Positions 35,613-44,960 of a stretch of 64,000 nt of DNA are shown here, in pieces. The stretch comes from Planctomycetota bacterium (GTDB lineage: Bacteria; Planctomycetota; Planctomycetia; Gemmatales; Gemmataceae), in the NCBI GenBank assembly GCA_016195405.1, contig JACPZP010000008.1, positions 62,001-126,000 of the forward strand, read 5' to 3'. The notes beneath the pieces are model-generated. The model worked only from the letters and a program-made list of their open reading frames with translations. It had not been told where the DNA came from and made no database searches. The translations under genes and the position numbers were made by a program. The number at the start of each line of letters is the position of its first letter. Position 1 is the stretch's first letter.

Positions 35613-38600
35613 TTAACGGCGCACTCGGATCGGGAACGGCGGGCGCTGGCGATTCTCGGGTGGGTTGCGTTCCAACTCCTCCAGGATGATCTGGATCGCG
35701 CGTTCAAGCTGGGGATCGCGGCCGGCGATGACGTCGGCGGGCCATTGCTCGACGTCGACGTCCGGCGGCACGCCTTCGTTCTCGACCCCGAAGCCGTCCT
35801 TGGTCCAAAAGCCGAGGTTGGGGGCCGTCACGCCGCCGCCGTCCATGAGAATCGGGAAGCCTAGGATGCCGACCAAGCCGCCCCAGGTGCGCTTGCCGAC
35901 GAGTGGGCCGAGCTTGTTTTGCCGGAACATCCACGGCAAGAGATCGCCGCCCGAGCCCGCGGTCTCATCGATCAACATGACTTTGGGCCCGAAGATGGCG
36001 GCGCCCGGCGTCACGATGTCCTGGCCGTAACGAGTCGCCCACATCGCGGTGAACGGCCTACGGAGATGATCGATGTAGTAATCCGCGACTTGCCCGCCGC
36101 CGTTGAAGCGCTCATCGACGATGATCGCTTGCTTGTCGGCTTGCGGGAAGAAGTAACGCTTGAAGTATTCATGTCCCTGCGTCGTCGTGTTGGGGACGTA
36201 GACATATGCGACGCGGCCTTTGGTAGCATCGTGAACTTTTTTCAAGTTGCCTTCGACCCAGGCGCGGTTGCGCAGAGCGTCTTCGCTCGCCAAAGGCTCG
36301 ACGGTCACGGTGCGGCTGCCCTTGCCGTCGGCATTGGGGCCGACCGTAATCTCGATACTCTTGTTGGCGGTGTTCTCGAACAGCGAATACAGCTCGGTCG
36401 GCGGCTTGAGATCGATGCCGCGAACTGCGAGCAAATATTCGCCGGCTTTGACGTCGACGCCCGGGGCGGTCAGGGGCGAGCGCAACTCGGGGCTGAAGTT
36501 GAGGCCGCCGTAGACCTTCTTGAAGCGATAGCGGCCATTGTCGACTTCGTAATCGGCGCCGAGAAGCCCGCCGGGGATAGGCTTGCGCTCGTGCAGACGC
36601 TCGCCCGGCCCGGTGCCGCTATGGCCGACGGCGAGCTCGCTCAACATCCAACGGATGACGCGGTCCAAATCGCCGCGGTTGGAGATGTGCGGAAGGAATT
36701 CGGCGTATTTCTTTTTCATAGCCGGCCAATCGCAGCCGTGCATGTTGGGATCGTAGAAGTAGTCGCGATTGATGCGCCAGGCCTCGTCGAGGATTTGCGG
36801 CCATTCGGCGCGGGGATCGACGCGGACTTCGATGGCGTCGATGTTGAGCTTGCCTTTGCCCGGAGTCGGCGGTGCTGAGGCGGTGGCGTCGATGACGGTC
36901 CAGGTTTCGGGGGCAGTGAACGTGAGGGCTTTCTTGCCGTCGGCGTTTAGGAAGTAAGCGAAGATACCGGCAGACACTTGTTCGCTCTTGCGCTTGCTCA
37001 GGTCGTAGCGCATCAGGTTGCCGGGAGATTGCGAAAATCGTCCGGGACCTGGCTGCGGACGCTCGAGGTAGAAAATCTGCCCGGCAGGTCCGGCGCGAAG
37101 GTTGGAGCGGTCGGCGGCGGGCAAGCCAAGCGAAACGATACGGGCGTCGATGCCTTCGAAGTCAATCGCGGTGTCTTCGACCTTCGCCTTGGGTTTCTCC
37201 TTGCTCTTGTCACCCTCTTTGGCCTTGTCGCCTTCCTTTGATTTCTCAACGACTTTTTCCTCATCGCTTTCACGGACCAGGGGCGATGGAACGCCACGTT
37301 TCAGCACCACCAAGTAGATGGATCGCTTGGTATGCATGTCGGAATTGGCTTGAGAGAACCATTGGTTCAAGGGGCCGGCGTCGGTCGATGCGAGGAAATA
37401 AAGGTACTTCCCGTTAGCGTCGAAGACGGGGTCGAGGGCGTCGGACAGGCCATCCGTGATCGGGCGCGATTTGTCCGTCGCCAATTCGTACGCGAGAACG
37501 GTGTGGTAGGCCGCCTTGTTGCCGAGTGCAAAGACGATCCATTTCGAATCGGGCGACCAGGCCGGGCGCAGCGAGCGTAGGATTTCGGGGCCATAAAGCG
37601 GCTCCGAGGCGATCTTCTTCACTTCGCCGTTGTCCAGGTCGATCCAGAAGAGCGACTGGGAGTTGTCGAGGAAGGCGATCTTCTTGCTGTCGGGCGACCA
37701 AATGGGATTACTGTAAAAGCCGGCGCCCTTGAGCGCGAGCTTCTTGGTCTCGCCGTTGCCGGTCGCGGGTTTCAGATGAAGCAGGTATTCGCCGCCCTCG
37801 TCGGAGAAGTAGGCGATGGTTTTGCCGTCAGGCGACCAGGCCGGTGCGCGCTCGTGGATGGCGGGGGAATTGGTCAGGTTGCGCGGATCGCCTTTCTCCA
37901 CGGGCACGGTGACGATTTCACCGCGGAACTCGAACACGGCTCGAGCGCCGGAGGGAGAGAGCCCGGCGCTGCGAATGTACTTGGCGCCCTTGGCGAAGCG
38001 GGGCCGAGCTTCGACAAGGTCGCTAGCGACGCCGACCTTCAGGCGCTGGCATTTGCCGTAGGCGGGATCGCAGAGGTGCAGGTAGCCGGCTTGTTCGTAG
38101 ATTAGGTTGCCGCCGCCGGCGTTGATGTCGAGGACGGGAAAATCGTTGTGCTTGGTGATTTGCTTGATTTCTTTGCTCTTGGTGTTGAACGAGAAAATGT
38201 TGTACTCGCCGTTTCGATCCGAACGGAAAAAGATCTGGTCGCCGATCCAGTTGGGGTCCGTGTCGTTGCAGCGGTCCTTGGGTTGCGGAATCTGCTCCAC
38301 CGCGTGGTCCTTGCACCGGTAAATCCAAATGCGCGAGTGCGTGCCGCCGCGATAATTCTTCCATTGGCCGCTGCGGTCGGCGATCGGCGTGTAAGCAATG
38401 TAGTCGCCGTCCGGCGAGTAGCTCGCCTCGACGCCGTTGGGGATCGGCAATTGCGTCGGCATGCCGCCCGTGAGCGGTACCGTGAAAAGCTGGTTGTAGC
38501 GATTCGTAAAGACATGGCGCGGCGAGGAGAACAGCACCGACTTGCCGTCCGACGTGAAGCCGCGAACAATGTCGGGGAACGGGTGCCAGGTCAAGCGCGT

Positions 38601-38915
38601 GGGTGAGCCGCCCTCCACGGGAATCGTGTAAACGTCGACGTTGCCTTCGTATTGAGCCGAGAAGGCAATGATCTTGCCGTCCGGAGAGAAGCAGGGATTG
38701 GACTCAATGCCGATGTCGCTCGTCAGGCGGCGGACGTTCTTGCCGTCGAGATCGGCGATCCACAAGTCGTCTTGGTAAATGAAGGCGATGTTCTTGGCGC
38801 TGACCGCGGGTTGTGACAGAAGACGTGTGTCGTGAATGTTCGGTTCGCCCAGGATGATGGGCGGCTGCCAAAAGACCATGGCAAAGAGCAGCGAAACCTT
38901 CAAGAAGTGGCGCAT
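35613..38915 (-). CDS. tricorn-type S41 protease
   Basis: 1100 residues; N-terminal signal-like segment (LLFAMVFWQPPIILGE). WD40/PD40 blades with SPDGK motifs form the first two propellers (about 30-530), then a charged Lys/Glu linker (KSKEGDKAKEGDKSKEKPK, about 555-575). The C-terminal half has the tricorn core, a PDZ region and an S41 protease domain with His765 (VGHSGTG), Ser988 (AGSGGD) and an acidic site near EGVPPDVDVE. Tricorn homologues degrade peptides; here it should act in the periplasm. It is monocistronic, with no gene in the 194 nt upstream. Confidence 0.93.
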   Translation of the reverse strand: MRHFLKVSLLFAMVFWQPPIILGEPNIHDTRLLSQPAVSAKNIAFIYQDDLWIADLDGKNVRRLTSDIGIESNPCFSPDGKIIAFSAQYEGNVDVYTIPVEGGSPTRLTWHPFPDIVRGFTSDGKSVLFSSPRHVFTNRYNQLFTVPLTGGMPTQLPIPNGVEASYSPDGDYIAYTPIADRSGQWKNYRGGTHSRIWIYRCKDHAVEQIPQPKDRCNDTDPNWIGDQIFFRSDRNGEYNIFSFNTKSKEIKQITKHNDFPVLDINAGGGNLIYEQAGYLHLCDPAYGKCQRLKVGVASDLVEARPRFAKGAKYIRSAGLSPSGARAVFEFRGEIVTVPVEKGDPRNLTNSPAIHERAPAWSPDGKTIAYFSDEGGEYLLHLKPATGNGETKKLALKGAGFYSNPIWSPDSKKIAFLDNSQSLFWIDLDNGEVKKIASEPLYGPEILRSLRPAWSPDSKWIVFALGNKAAYHTVLAYELATDKSRPITDGLSDALDPVFDANGKYLYFLASTDAGPLNQWFSQANSDMHTKRSIYLVVLKRGVPSPLVRESDEEKVVEKSKEGDKAKEGDKSKEKPKAKVEDTAIDFEGIDARIVSLGLPAADRSNLRAGPAGQIFYLERPQPGPGRFSQSPGNLMRYDLSKRKSEQVSAGIFAYFLNADGKKALTFTAPETWTVIDATASAPPTPGKGKLNIDAIEVRVDPRAEWPQILDEAWRINRDYFYDPNMHGCDWPAMKKKYAEFLPHISNRGDLDRVIRWMLSELAVGHSGTGPGERLHERKPIPGGLLGADYEVDNGRYRFKKVYGGLNFSPELRSPLTAPGVDVKAGEYLLAVRGIDLKPPTELYSLFENTANKSIEITVGPNADGKGSRTVTVEPLASEDALRNRAWVEGNLKKVHDATKGRVAYVYVPNTTTQGHEYFKRYFFPQADKQAIIVDERFNGGGQVADYYIDHLRRPFTAMWATRYGQDIVTPGAAIFGPKVMLIDETAGSGGDLLPWMFRQNKLGPLVGKRTWGGLVGILGFPILMDGGGVTAPNLGFWTKDGFGVENEGVPPDVDVEQWPADVIAGRDPQLERAIQIILEELERNPPENRQRPPFPIRVRR

Positions 38916-39109
38916 GTTGCGGGACTCCGGAGAGATAAGAGGGATTGATCGGCTTCGTCTATCGTATTCGTACGAACAGAAGCCGCATTTGGCCGCGAGT
39001 TCAATCTTAGATGGTGCACGGGTTTCAAGTATTCATCGATTCACAGCAACCTATAACATGACTGCATCGCCTATTCGATCTCCCTGACAGTGCACTGAGG
39101 ACAGCGCGC

Positions 39110-40018
39110 ATGAAAGTCTCATGGCGAGGCGTTTTTCCCGCGGCAACGACGCAGTTTCTTCCGGACCATGCTCTCGACCTCAAGAACACGGCTCGACACT
39201 TGGACGCAATGATCCGGGCCGGCGTGCATGGCATGATCATGCTCGGCACCGTCGGCGAGAATTGCTCGCTGGAATATGGCGAGAAGCTAGACGTGTTGCG
39301 CATGGCGATCGAGACGATCGGGCGTCGCGTGCCGGTGCTCACCGGCGTGGCGGAATGTTCGACGAAGCTGGCTTGCCGCTTCGCAGCCGATGCCCGGAAA
39401 ATCGGCGTCGACGGCCTGATGGTCCTGCCCGCGATGGTCTACAAATCCGACCCGCGCGAGACCGTCACCCACTTCCGCGCCGTGGCAAAAGCGACCGACC
39501 TGCCGATCATGGTTTACAACAACCCGGTGTCGTACAGCGTCGACATTACGCCGCCCATGTTTGCCGATCTCGCCGACGAGCCGAATTTCGTCGCCATCAA
39601 AGAATCTTCCGAGAACGTGCGTCGCATCACGGATCTGAAGAACGAATGCGGCGACCGGTATCTGCTTTTCTGCGGTGTCGATGATCTGGTGCTGGAGAGC
39701 ATCATTCTAGGCGCTGTCGGTTGGGTGTCGGGCTTGGTGAACGCCTTTCCGGGGGAGAATCGCTTGCTTTGGGACCTGGCGACGAGCGGCAAGATGGACG
39801 AAGCGCTCCATCTCTATCGCTGGTACACGCCGCTCTTGCACTTGGATACGCACGTCAAGCTAGTGCAATACATTAAGCTCGCCCAGCAGGAGTGCGGCCT
39901 CGGCTCGGAGATCGTCCGCCCGCCGCGGCTGCCATTGGCCGGCAAGGAGCGCGAGGAAATCTTGGCAATCATCCACCGCGGCATCGCAACGCGTCCCGGA
40001 AAGATCATGTCCGTTTAG
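39110..40018 (+). CDS. DapA/DHDPS-family aldolase, probable pyrroline-4-hydroxy-2-carboxylate deaminase
   Basis: 302 residues of the DHDPS family: LGTVGENCSLEYGEK, IMVYNNP with Tyr136 and FVAIKESSENV with Schiff-base Lys164. Followed by a 4-hydroxyproline epimerase and a D-amino-acid-oxidase-like flavoprotein, it best fits the deaminase that turns pyrroline-4-hydroxy-2-carboxylate into 2-oxoglutarate semialdehyde. True DHDPS or a sugar-acid aldolase would fit the fold but not the neighbours. The last sense codon and TAG stop (GTTTAG) are the first bases of a family A palindrome, so the original end may have been replaced. Confidence 0.82.
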   Translation: MKVSWRGVFPAATTQFLPDHALDLKNTARHLDAMIRAGVHGMIMLGTVGENCSLEYGEKLDVLRMAIETIGRRVPVLTGVAECSTKLACRFAADARKIGVDGLMVLPAMVYKSDPRETVTHFRAVAKATDLPIMVYNNPVSYSVDITPPMFADLADEPNFVAIKESSENVRRITDLKNECGDRYLLFCGVDDLVLESIILGAVGWVSGLVNAFPGENRLLWDLATSGKMDEALHLYRWYTPLLHLDTHVKLVQYIKLAQQECGLGSEIVRPPRLPLAGKEREEILAIIHRGIATRPGKIMSV

Positions 40019-40077
40019 CGGGGAGCCGCAGGCGACCGTGGCGCGTCTGGGCGGTCGCCTGCGGCTCCCCGCTAAAC
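40013..40077. repeat. family A palindrome supplying a stop codon
   Basis: GTTTAGCGGGGAGCCGCAGG...CGGCTCCCCGCTAAAC with a 21-nt centre. Its first six bases are the last codon and stop of the DapA-like gene. It ends just before the Shine-Dalgarno of the epimerase gene. Confidence 0.95.
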
Positions 40078-40091
40078 GGGAGGCGAAATCA

Positions 40092-41054
40092 ATGACAAAC
40101 ACCTCGCGCATCGACGTCATCGACTCTCATACCGGCGGCGAACCGACGCGCGTCGTTATCGGCGGCGGACCCGACCTCGGCGCCGGCTCGATGGCCGAGC
40201 GCCGCGCACTCCTCGCCAAGAAGCACGATTGGTTGCGGTCGACGGTGGTCAATGAGCCGCGCGGCTCGGACGTACTGGTCGGCGCCCTGCTTTGCCCGCC
40301 GGTCGATTCCTCCTGCGTCGCCGGCGTTATCTTCTTCAACAATGTCGGCTACCTCAACATGTGCGGCCACGGGACCATCGGCGTCGCCGTCACGCTCGCC
40401 CATCTGGGACGCATCCAACCCGGCGCTCATCGTCTGGAGACGCCGGTCGGCGTCGTCGGCTTCGAGTACGCAGGCGGCCCGACGGTCACCGTCGCCAACG
40501 TGCCGAGTTATCGTCACGCGGCAGGGGTCACGGTCAATGTTCCAGGTCTGGGAAACATCACCGGCGACGTCGCCTGGGGCGGAAACTGGTTCTTTCTCGT
40601 CGATAAACACAACGAAGAATTGACGTTGACCAACATCGAGCGCCTTACCGATGTGACCTGGCGCATAAGGCAAGCGCTGGAGCGGAACCACATTACCGGC
40701 GCTGATGGCGGCGAAATCGATCACATTGAATTGTTCGGCCGACCCAGCTCTTCCGCCTGTCATGGCCGCAACTTTGTCCTCTGCCCCGGCAAAGCCTACG
40801 ACCGCTCGCCGTGCGGCACCGGCACCAGCGCCAAGCTCGCGTGCCTGTTCGCCGACGGCAAGTTGCGCGAAGGAGAAGTTTGGCGGCAAGAGAGCATCAT
40901 CGGTAGCATTTTCGAGGGCACGGTGCGCGTCGTCGATGGTGCGATCATTCCTCAAATCAAGGGTAGCGCTTACGTGACGGCGAAAGCGACCCTGCTGCTC
41001 GATTCCACCGACCCGCTTCAACACGGCATCGGTCCAAACGGCATTCCGCGATGA
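40092..41054 (+). CDS. 4-hydroxyproline 2-epimerase (proline racemase family)
   Basis: The start at 40092 is fixed by GGGAGG nine bases upstream; the longer frame lies in the palindrome. 320 residues with both catalytic cysteines: C91 in NMCGHGT and C241 in SPCGTGTSAK. Two cysteines indicate an epimerase rather than a trans-3-hydroxyproline dehydratase, where one is Thr. It begins IDSHTGGEPTRVV, as in hydroxyproline epimerases. It converts trans-4-hydroxy-L-proline to the cis-D form, the first step of the pathway. Overlaps the next gene by four bases. Confidence 0.9.
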   Translation: MTNTSRIDVIDSHTGGEPTRVVIGGGPDLGAGSMAERRALLAKKHDWLRSTVVNEPRGSDVLVGALLCPPVDSSCVAGVIFFNNVGYLNMCGHGTIGVAVTLAHLGRIQPGAHRLETPVGVVGFEYAGGPTVTVANVPSYRHAAGVTVNVPGLGNITGDVAWGGNWFFLVDKHNEELTLTNIERLTDVTWRIRQALERNHITGADGGEIDHIELFGRPSSSACHGRNFVLCPGKAYDRSPCGTGTSAKLACLFADGKLREGEVWRQESIIGSIFEGTVRVVDGAIIPQIKGSAYVTAKATLLLDSTDPLQHGIGPNGIPR

Positions 41055-42304
41055 AAGGCGATTCCGACAAAGTGATCGTCATCGGCGGCGGCGTCATCGG
41101 CGCCTTCTGCGCGTATTTTCTGCGGCGCGCGGGCCGCGATGTGACCATCGTCGATGCCGGCAAGTTCGGCATGGGCTGCTCGCATGCCAACTGCGGATTC
41201 GTGTCTCCAAGTCACGTGCTGCCCTTGGCCGGTCCAGGAGCGATCCGGTCCGCGCTTTGGGCCATGCTGCAACCTAGCGGCCCGCTATCGATCAAACCGC
41301 GTTTCGATCCGGCGCTTTGGGGTTGGCTGTTTCTCTTCGCGCGCCGCTGCAACATGCATGACATGATCGAAGCGGGCCACGCTATCCAAGCGCTTCTGCA
41401 ATCATCGCGCACGCTCTACCAGCAGATCATTGCCGAGGAGCAGTTCGACTGCGAGTGGGAAACCCGCGGCATGTTGTTTGTTCTGGCCACTGAGAAAGGA
41501 ATGCACCATTACGCGGAAACAGACAAATTGCTGGCCGAGACATTTCAGATGCCCGCTCGCCGCATCGACGGCGTCGCCTTGATCGAATTCGAGCCGGCGC
41601 TCAAACCCGGCCTTGCCGGGGCATATCTGTATGAAGGCGACGCACACTTACGGCCCGATCGGCTAATGGCGTCGCTGAAGACACTTTTGCTGAAACGCGG
41701 CGTGACGATTCGCGAAGGATGCAAGGTCCACGGACTGGACAAGCATGAACATCGAGCGCATCGCGTCGTGACCTCCGAGGGCGAATTCACTGCCCAATCA
41801 TTCATTTTCGCCACGGGCGCCTGGACGCCGCTTTTGGCGGAGCACATCGGTTGCCGGGTTCCCATTCAGCCTGGCAAAGGCTACTCGATCACCATGCCGC
41901 GGCCAACTCTGTGCCCCAAGTATCCGCTGATCTTCGAAGAGCATCGCGTGGCCGTCACGCCTTGGCGCTCGGGATATCGGCTGGGTTCGACGATGCAGTT
42001 CGCGGGTTATGATGCAACGCTAAGCCGCAAGCGGCTTGCGATTTTGACGGAAGCCGCGAAGCTGTATTTGCGCGAGCCCGTGGCCGAGCCGATACAGGAG
42101 GAATGGTTCGGTTGGCGGCCGATGACTTACGACAGCAAGCCGATCCTCGATCGCAGCCCGGAGTTGGAAAACGTCTGGATCGCCGCCGGCCACAATATGT
42201 TGGGCCTATCGATGGCGCCTGCGACAGGGAAGCTCATGGCGGAGATGATCGGCAGCCAGGCGCCGCACTTGGACCCTTATCCTTATCGCGGGTCACGCTT
42301 CTAA
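41051..42304 (+). CDS. FAD-dependent D-amino acid oxidase-like protein, probable D-hydroxyproline dehydrogenase
   Basis: 417 residues with the DAO fold: VIVIGGGVIGAFCAYFLRRA (FAD site), GCSHANCGFVSPSH, and a C-terminal FAD motif RPMTYDSKPILDRSP...WIAAGHNMLGLSMAPATGK. This matches single-subunit D-hydroxyproline dehydrogenases, which oxidise cis-4-hydroxy-D-proline to pyrroline-4-hydroxy-2-carboxylate and pass electrons to the respiratory chain. Its ATG overlaps the epimerase stop (ATGA). The final 2-oxoglutarate semialdehyde dehydrogenase is not in the window. Confidence 0.88.
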   Translation: MKGDSDKVIVIGGGVIGAFCAYFLRRAGRDVTIVDAGKFGMGCSHANCGFVSPSHVLPLAGPGAIRSALWAMLQPSGPLSIKPRFDPALWGWLFLFARRCNMHDMIEAGHAIQALLQSSRTLYQQIIAEEQFDCEWETRGMLFVLATEKGMHHYAETDKLLAETFQMPARRIDGVALIEFEPALKPGLAGAYLYEGDAHLRPDRLMASLKTLLLKRGVTIREGCKVHGLDKHEHRAHRVVTSEGEFTAQSFIFATGAWTPLLAEHIGCRVPIQPGKGYSITMPRPTLCPKYPLIFEEHRVAVTPWRSGYRLGSTMQFAGYDATLSRKRLAILTEAAKLYLREPVAEPIQEEWFGWRPMTYDSKPILDRSPELENVWIAAGHNMLGLSMAPATGKLMAEMIGSQAPHLDPYPYRGSRF

Positions 42305-42313
42305 GATCCGAAT

Positions 42314-42838
42314 TCATTCTCCCTTTTCAGGAGTCAGCGACTCCACGGTGAGGTCCACGTGTTCGTCCGAACCAAGCTTGCGGCGTGAGTACCAGACGAG
42401 TGCTCCCGTTTGATCGTCGAAGCTTGCTCGGGTGAGCGCCGAATCGTCTTTGGCTTTGTCCTTGCCTTTGCCGTCCAAGTCCTGGAAATCTTGAATGTAC
42501 TTGAAAAGCGCGTTCATGCCGTAGTAGACCAGACGATCAGCGGGTTCCGGCAAGCCGTTGACGGTCGCCTCGACGGCTCGCTTGTTTCGTACCTTGACGA
42601 CGTAGCGGTCGGGACCGGTAGTGCCGCGGCGTTCGATGGTGTAGGTCAGGGTGTAATCCGCGGGGCCAGAGTCGCGCCATTTCTTCTGGGCTTGATCGAG
42701 AGCTTCCGCCGTCAGGCGGTTGCGCATGTTGAACATGCCGACGGCGATCACCGTGGCGAAGGCCAGGACGATGAGAAGGCAAAGAATCGAAAGCCAGCGT
42801 CCGCTGCGATTTCGTGTCGGCATAGGCGTAGTTGGCAT
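42314..42838 (-). CDS. small single-pass membrane protein, paralogue of the upstream gene
   Basis: I start at 42838 (MPTTPMPTRNRSGRW); the open frame reaches 42901 but passes through a perfect hairpin (42841-42861) and into the upstream gene. 174 residues: a membrane helix (about 17-37, LSILCLLIVLAFATVIAVGM), then a soluble domain with KKWRDSGPADYTLTYTIERR. The W...GPADYTL pattern resembles DUF6174-type domains, which I offer tentatively. It shares layout with the next gene, so the two are tandem duplicates. Function unknown. Confidence 0.7.
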   Translation of the reverse strand: MPTTPMPTRNRSGRWLSILCLLIVLAFATVIAVGMFNMRNRLTAEALDQAQKKWRDSGPADYTLTYTIERRGTTGPDRYVVKVRNKRAVEATVNGLPEPADRLVYYGMNALFKYIQDFQDLDGKGKDKAKDDSALTRASFDDQTGALVWYSRRKLGSDEHVDLTVESLTPEKGE

Positions 42839-42840
42839 AC

Positions 42841-42861
42841 GGACAGGCTGGCAGCCTGTCC
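42841..42861. repeat. perfect hairpin GGACAGGCTG-G-CAGCCTGTCC
   Basis: A perfect 10-nt-arm palindrome at the junction of the two paralogous membrane-protein genes, just downstream of one stop-proximal region and next to the other start. Confidence 0.8.
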
Positions 42862-43358
42862 TACGATTTGAGGTCGTCGCCGAAACGGAATTTCTTGACA
42901 CTGATCTCCAGCCGTCGGCGCGTGCCCATTACGCGACGCACATATTCCAATACGGCGCCGTTACCCTCGTGGAAACGAGCGCGGACATAAACCTTTTCGG
43001 CGCCGGGGCGGCTACCCGCGTCGAGGTTTTTTTGCATCAATTCGAACATCGCTTCCATGGATCGTTGCGCAGCATTCCCGGCACATAATTCCACGCCGTC
43101 TTCGAGAACGTGCACAAGCTTGCCTCCGCGAACGCGGATGCTGTATTCCGGACCTTGGGATTCATCATCGTTCTTGATGGTGTAGACAAGATCGTAGTCG
43201 GCCGGCTTGCGCGCAATCCACTTTTCGCGCGCGGCCGTGAATTGCTCCTGCGTCAATTGCAGGTTGAGATTGAAGACGCCCAGCCAAACGGTGCCCAAGA
43301 CCGCCAGCCCGAAGACGATCGCGAAATACCAAATCCAGCCGCTGTTCCGCTTTGCCAT
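42861..43358 (-). CDS. small single-pass membrane protein, paralogue of the downstream gene
   Basis: 165 residues: one membrane helix near the N-terminus (about 8-30, WIWYFAIVFGLAVLGTVWLG), then a soluble domain with REKWIARKPADYDLVYTIKN that matches the W...PADY...YTI core of its neighbour. The end carries basic residues (RRVMGTRRRLEISVKKF). No enzyme motif is visible. The pair is probably co-transcribed. A long palindromic repeat lies upstream. Confidence 0.75.
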   Translation of the reverse strand: MAKRNSGWIWYFAIVFGLAVLGTVWLGVFNLNLQLTQEQFTAAREKWIARKPADYDLVYTIKNDDESQGPEYSIRVRGGKLVHVLEDGVELCAGNAAQRSMEAMFELMQKNLDAGSRPGAEKVYVRARFHEGNGAVLEYVRRVMGTRRRLEISVKKFRFGDDLKS

Positions 43359-43375
43359 TTGTCAGTCAAGAAAAG

Positions 43376-43496
43376 AACCACGGATCACACGGATAACACG
43401 GATAAGAAAAGAAAGGAATATGCACACACTCGCGACTCGGTTTTTTTGCTATTCGCATTTTGTTTCTTATCCGTGCTATCCGTGAAATCCGTGGTT
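43376..43496. repeat. family F palindrome (AACCACGGAT...ATCCGTGGTT)
   Basis: Arms are built from repeated (A)CACGGATAA-type words and mirror each other around a 50-nt centre. It fills the convergent-side gap between glgC and the membrane protein gene. Confidence 0.85.
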
Positions 43497-43503
43497 AAGC
43501 TCC

Positions 43504-44751
43504 TTACTTGGTCCCTGTGAACGTCTCCGGCAGCTCCGCTTTCGCGATGACGACGACGCCCTGTTCGGTGAGGATGAAGCCGCGGCGGCGGTCTTGCTCC
43601 AGGTCGTAGCCGATGGTCGTGCCCTGCGGGATCACCACTTCCTTATCAATGATCGCTTTGCGGATGCGGCAATGGCGGCCGACGTTGACGCCGGAGAAAA
43701 GAATCGAGTTTTCCACTAGGGCATAACTGTTGACGCGCACGTTCGGCGACAGGATGCTGCGGCGCACGTGGCCGCCGGAGAGAATACAGCCGTGGCAGAC
43801 CATGCTGTCGTGAGCCTCGCCGCGCCGGCCCAATTCGCCGGTGCTCTCGTCGCGGAAGACGAACTTGGGCGGCGGCAACTGCGGCTGGTTGGTGCGGATC
43901 GGCCATTCGCGGTCGTAGAGGTTCAGCACCGGATCCACTTCGATCAAATCCATGTTGGCTTGGTAATAGGCGTCGAGCGTGCCCACGTCGCGCCAGTAAG
44001 GCTTGTCCTTGCGATTCTTGTCGCGGAAGCGGAAGCCGAAGACTTTGTGCGTGCCGATCATGTTCGGAATGATGTTTTTGCCGAAGTCGTGGCCGCTTTC
44101 GGGCCGGGTCGCGTCCTGACACAATAGCTCATACATGAAGCGGGCGGTGAAGACGTAGATGCCCATCGACGCCAATACGTGTCCCGGATCGTTCGGCATG
44201 GGCGACGCTTCTTTGGGTTTTTCCTGAAAACCGACGATGCGGTCGTCCTTGTCGACTTGCAAGACGCCGAAACTATTGCAGTCCTTGACCGGCACGGGAA
44301 TGCAGCCGACGGTGAGGTCCGCGCTTTTGGCGAGATGGGCGCGGATCATGTCGCTGTAGTCCATTTTATAGATGTGGTCGCCGGCCAGGATCATGACGTA
44401 CTTCGGGTCGGCCTTCTCGATCGTGTAAATGTTCTGGTAGATCGCGTCGGCGGTGCCCTTGTACCAGTGCTCGTCGATGCGCTGCTGAGGCGGCAACACC
44501 TCGATGTATTCGCCGAGTTCGCGCGGCAAAAAGCCCCATCCGGCCGCGATGTGTCGGTCGAGGCTGCGGGCCTTGTACTGAGTGAGGACGAGAATCTTGC
44601 GGAGGTCGCTGTTGATGCAGTTGGAGAGCGTGAAGTCGATGATGCGATAGAGCCCGCCGAAAGGCACGGCCGGCTTGGCGCGATCGCGCGTGAGGGGTTC
44701 CAGGCGCGTGCCCTTGCCCCCGGCCAAGATCAAGGTCAGCACATCCTTCAC
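43504..44751 (-). CDS. glgC: glucose-1-phosphate adenylyltransferase
   Basis: 415 residues. LTLILAGGKGTRLEPLTRDR (nucleotide site), FGGLYRIIDFTLSNCINS, GTADAIYQN, ILAGDHIYKMDY and GFQEKP are GlgC hallmarks, and the C-terminal left-handed beta-helix is present (SILSPNVRVNSYALVENSIL). The enzyme makes ADP-glucose for glycogen. It is alone here, but treZ lies about 2.7 kb away on the same strand, consistent with glycogen-trehalose metabolism. Confidence 0.97.
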   Translation of the reverse strand: MKDVLTLILAGGKGTRLEPLTRDRAKPAVPFGGLYRIIDFTLSNCINSDLRKILVLTQYKARSLDRHIAAGWGFLPRELGEYIEVLPPQQRIDEHWYKGTADAIYQNIYTIEKADPKYVMILAGDHIYKMDYSDMIRAHLAKSADLTVGCIPVPVKDCNSFGVLQVDKDDRIVGFQEKPKEASPMPNDPGHVLASMGIYVFTARFMYELLCQDATRPESGHDFGKNIIPNMIGTHKVFGFRFRDKNRKDKPYWRDVGTLDAYYQANMDLIEVDPVLNLYDREWPIRTNQPQLPPPKFVFRDESTGELGRRGEAHDSMVCHGCILSGGHVRRSILSPNVRVNSYALVENSILFSGVNVGRHCRIRKAIIDKEVVIPQGTTIGYDLEQDRRRGFILTEQGVVVIAKAELPETFTGTK

Positions 44752-44960
44752 GGTGTTGGCCTCCGTGGCGCTAAACGGCGTACAGTGAGATTGTTACGAC
44801 CGGCGGCGCGGATGGCAATAAGAAAGCCGCGGAAGTCGGTCAGGCGCCAGGGGACCCTTCGAACATTCTTTCAGCGTTGAATAAATCAATATTTCGGCTG
44901 TATCTCGCTATCGGAGTGAGCTTTAGGGAAATGGTTTCAGCGGGACGCGGGGACAGATAC

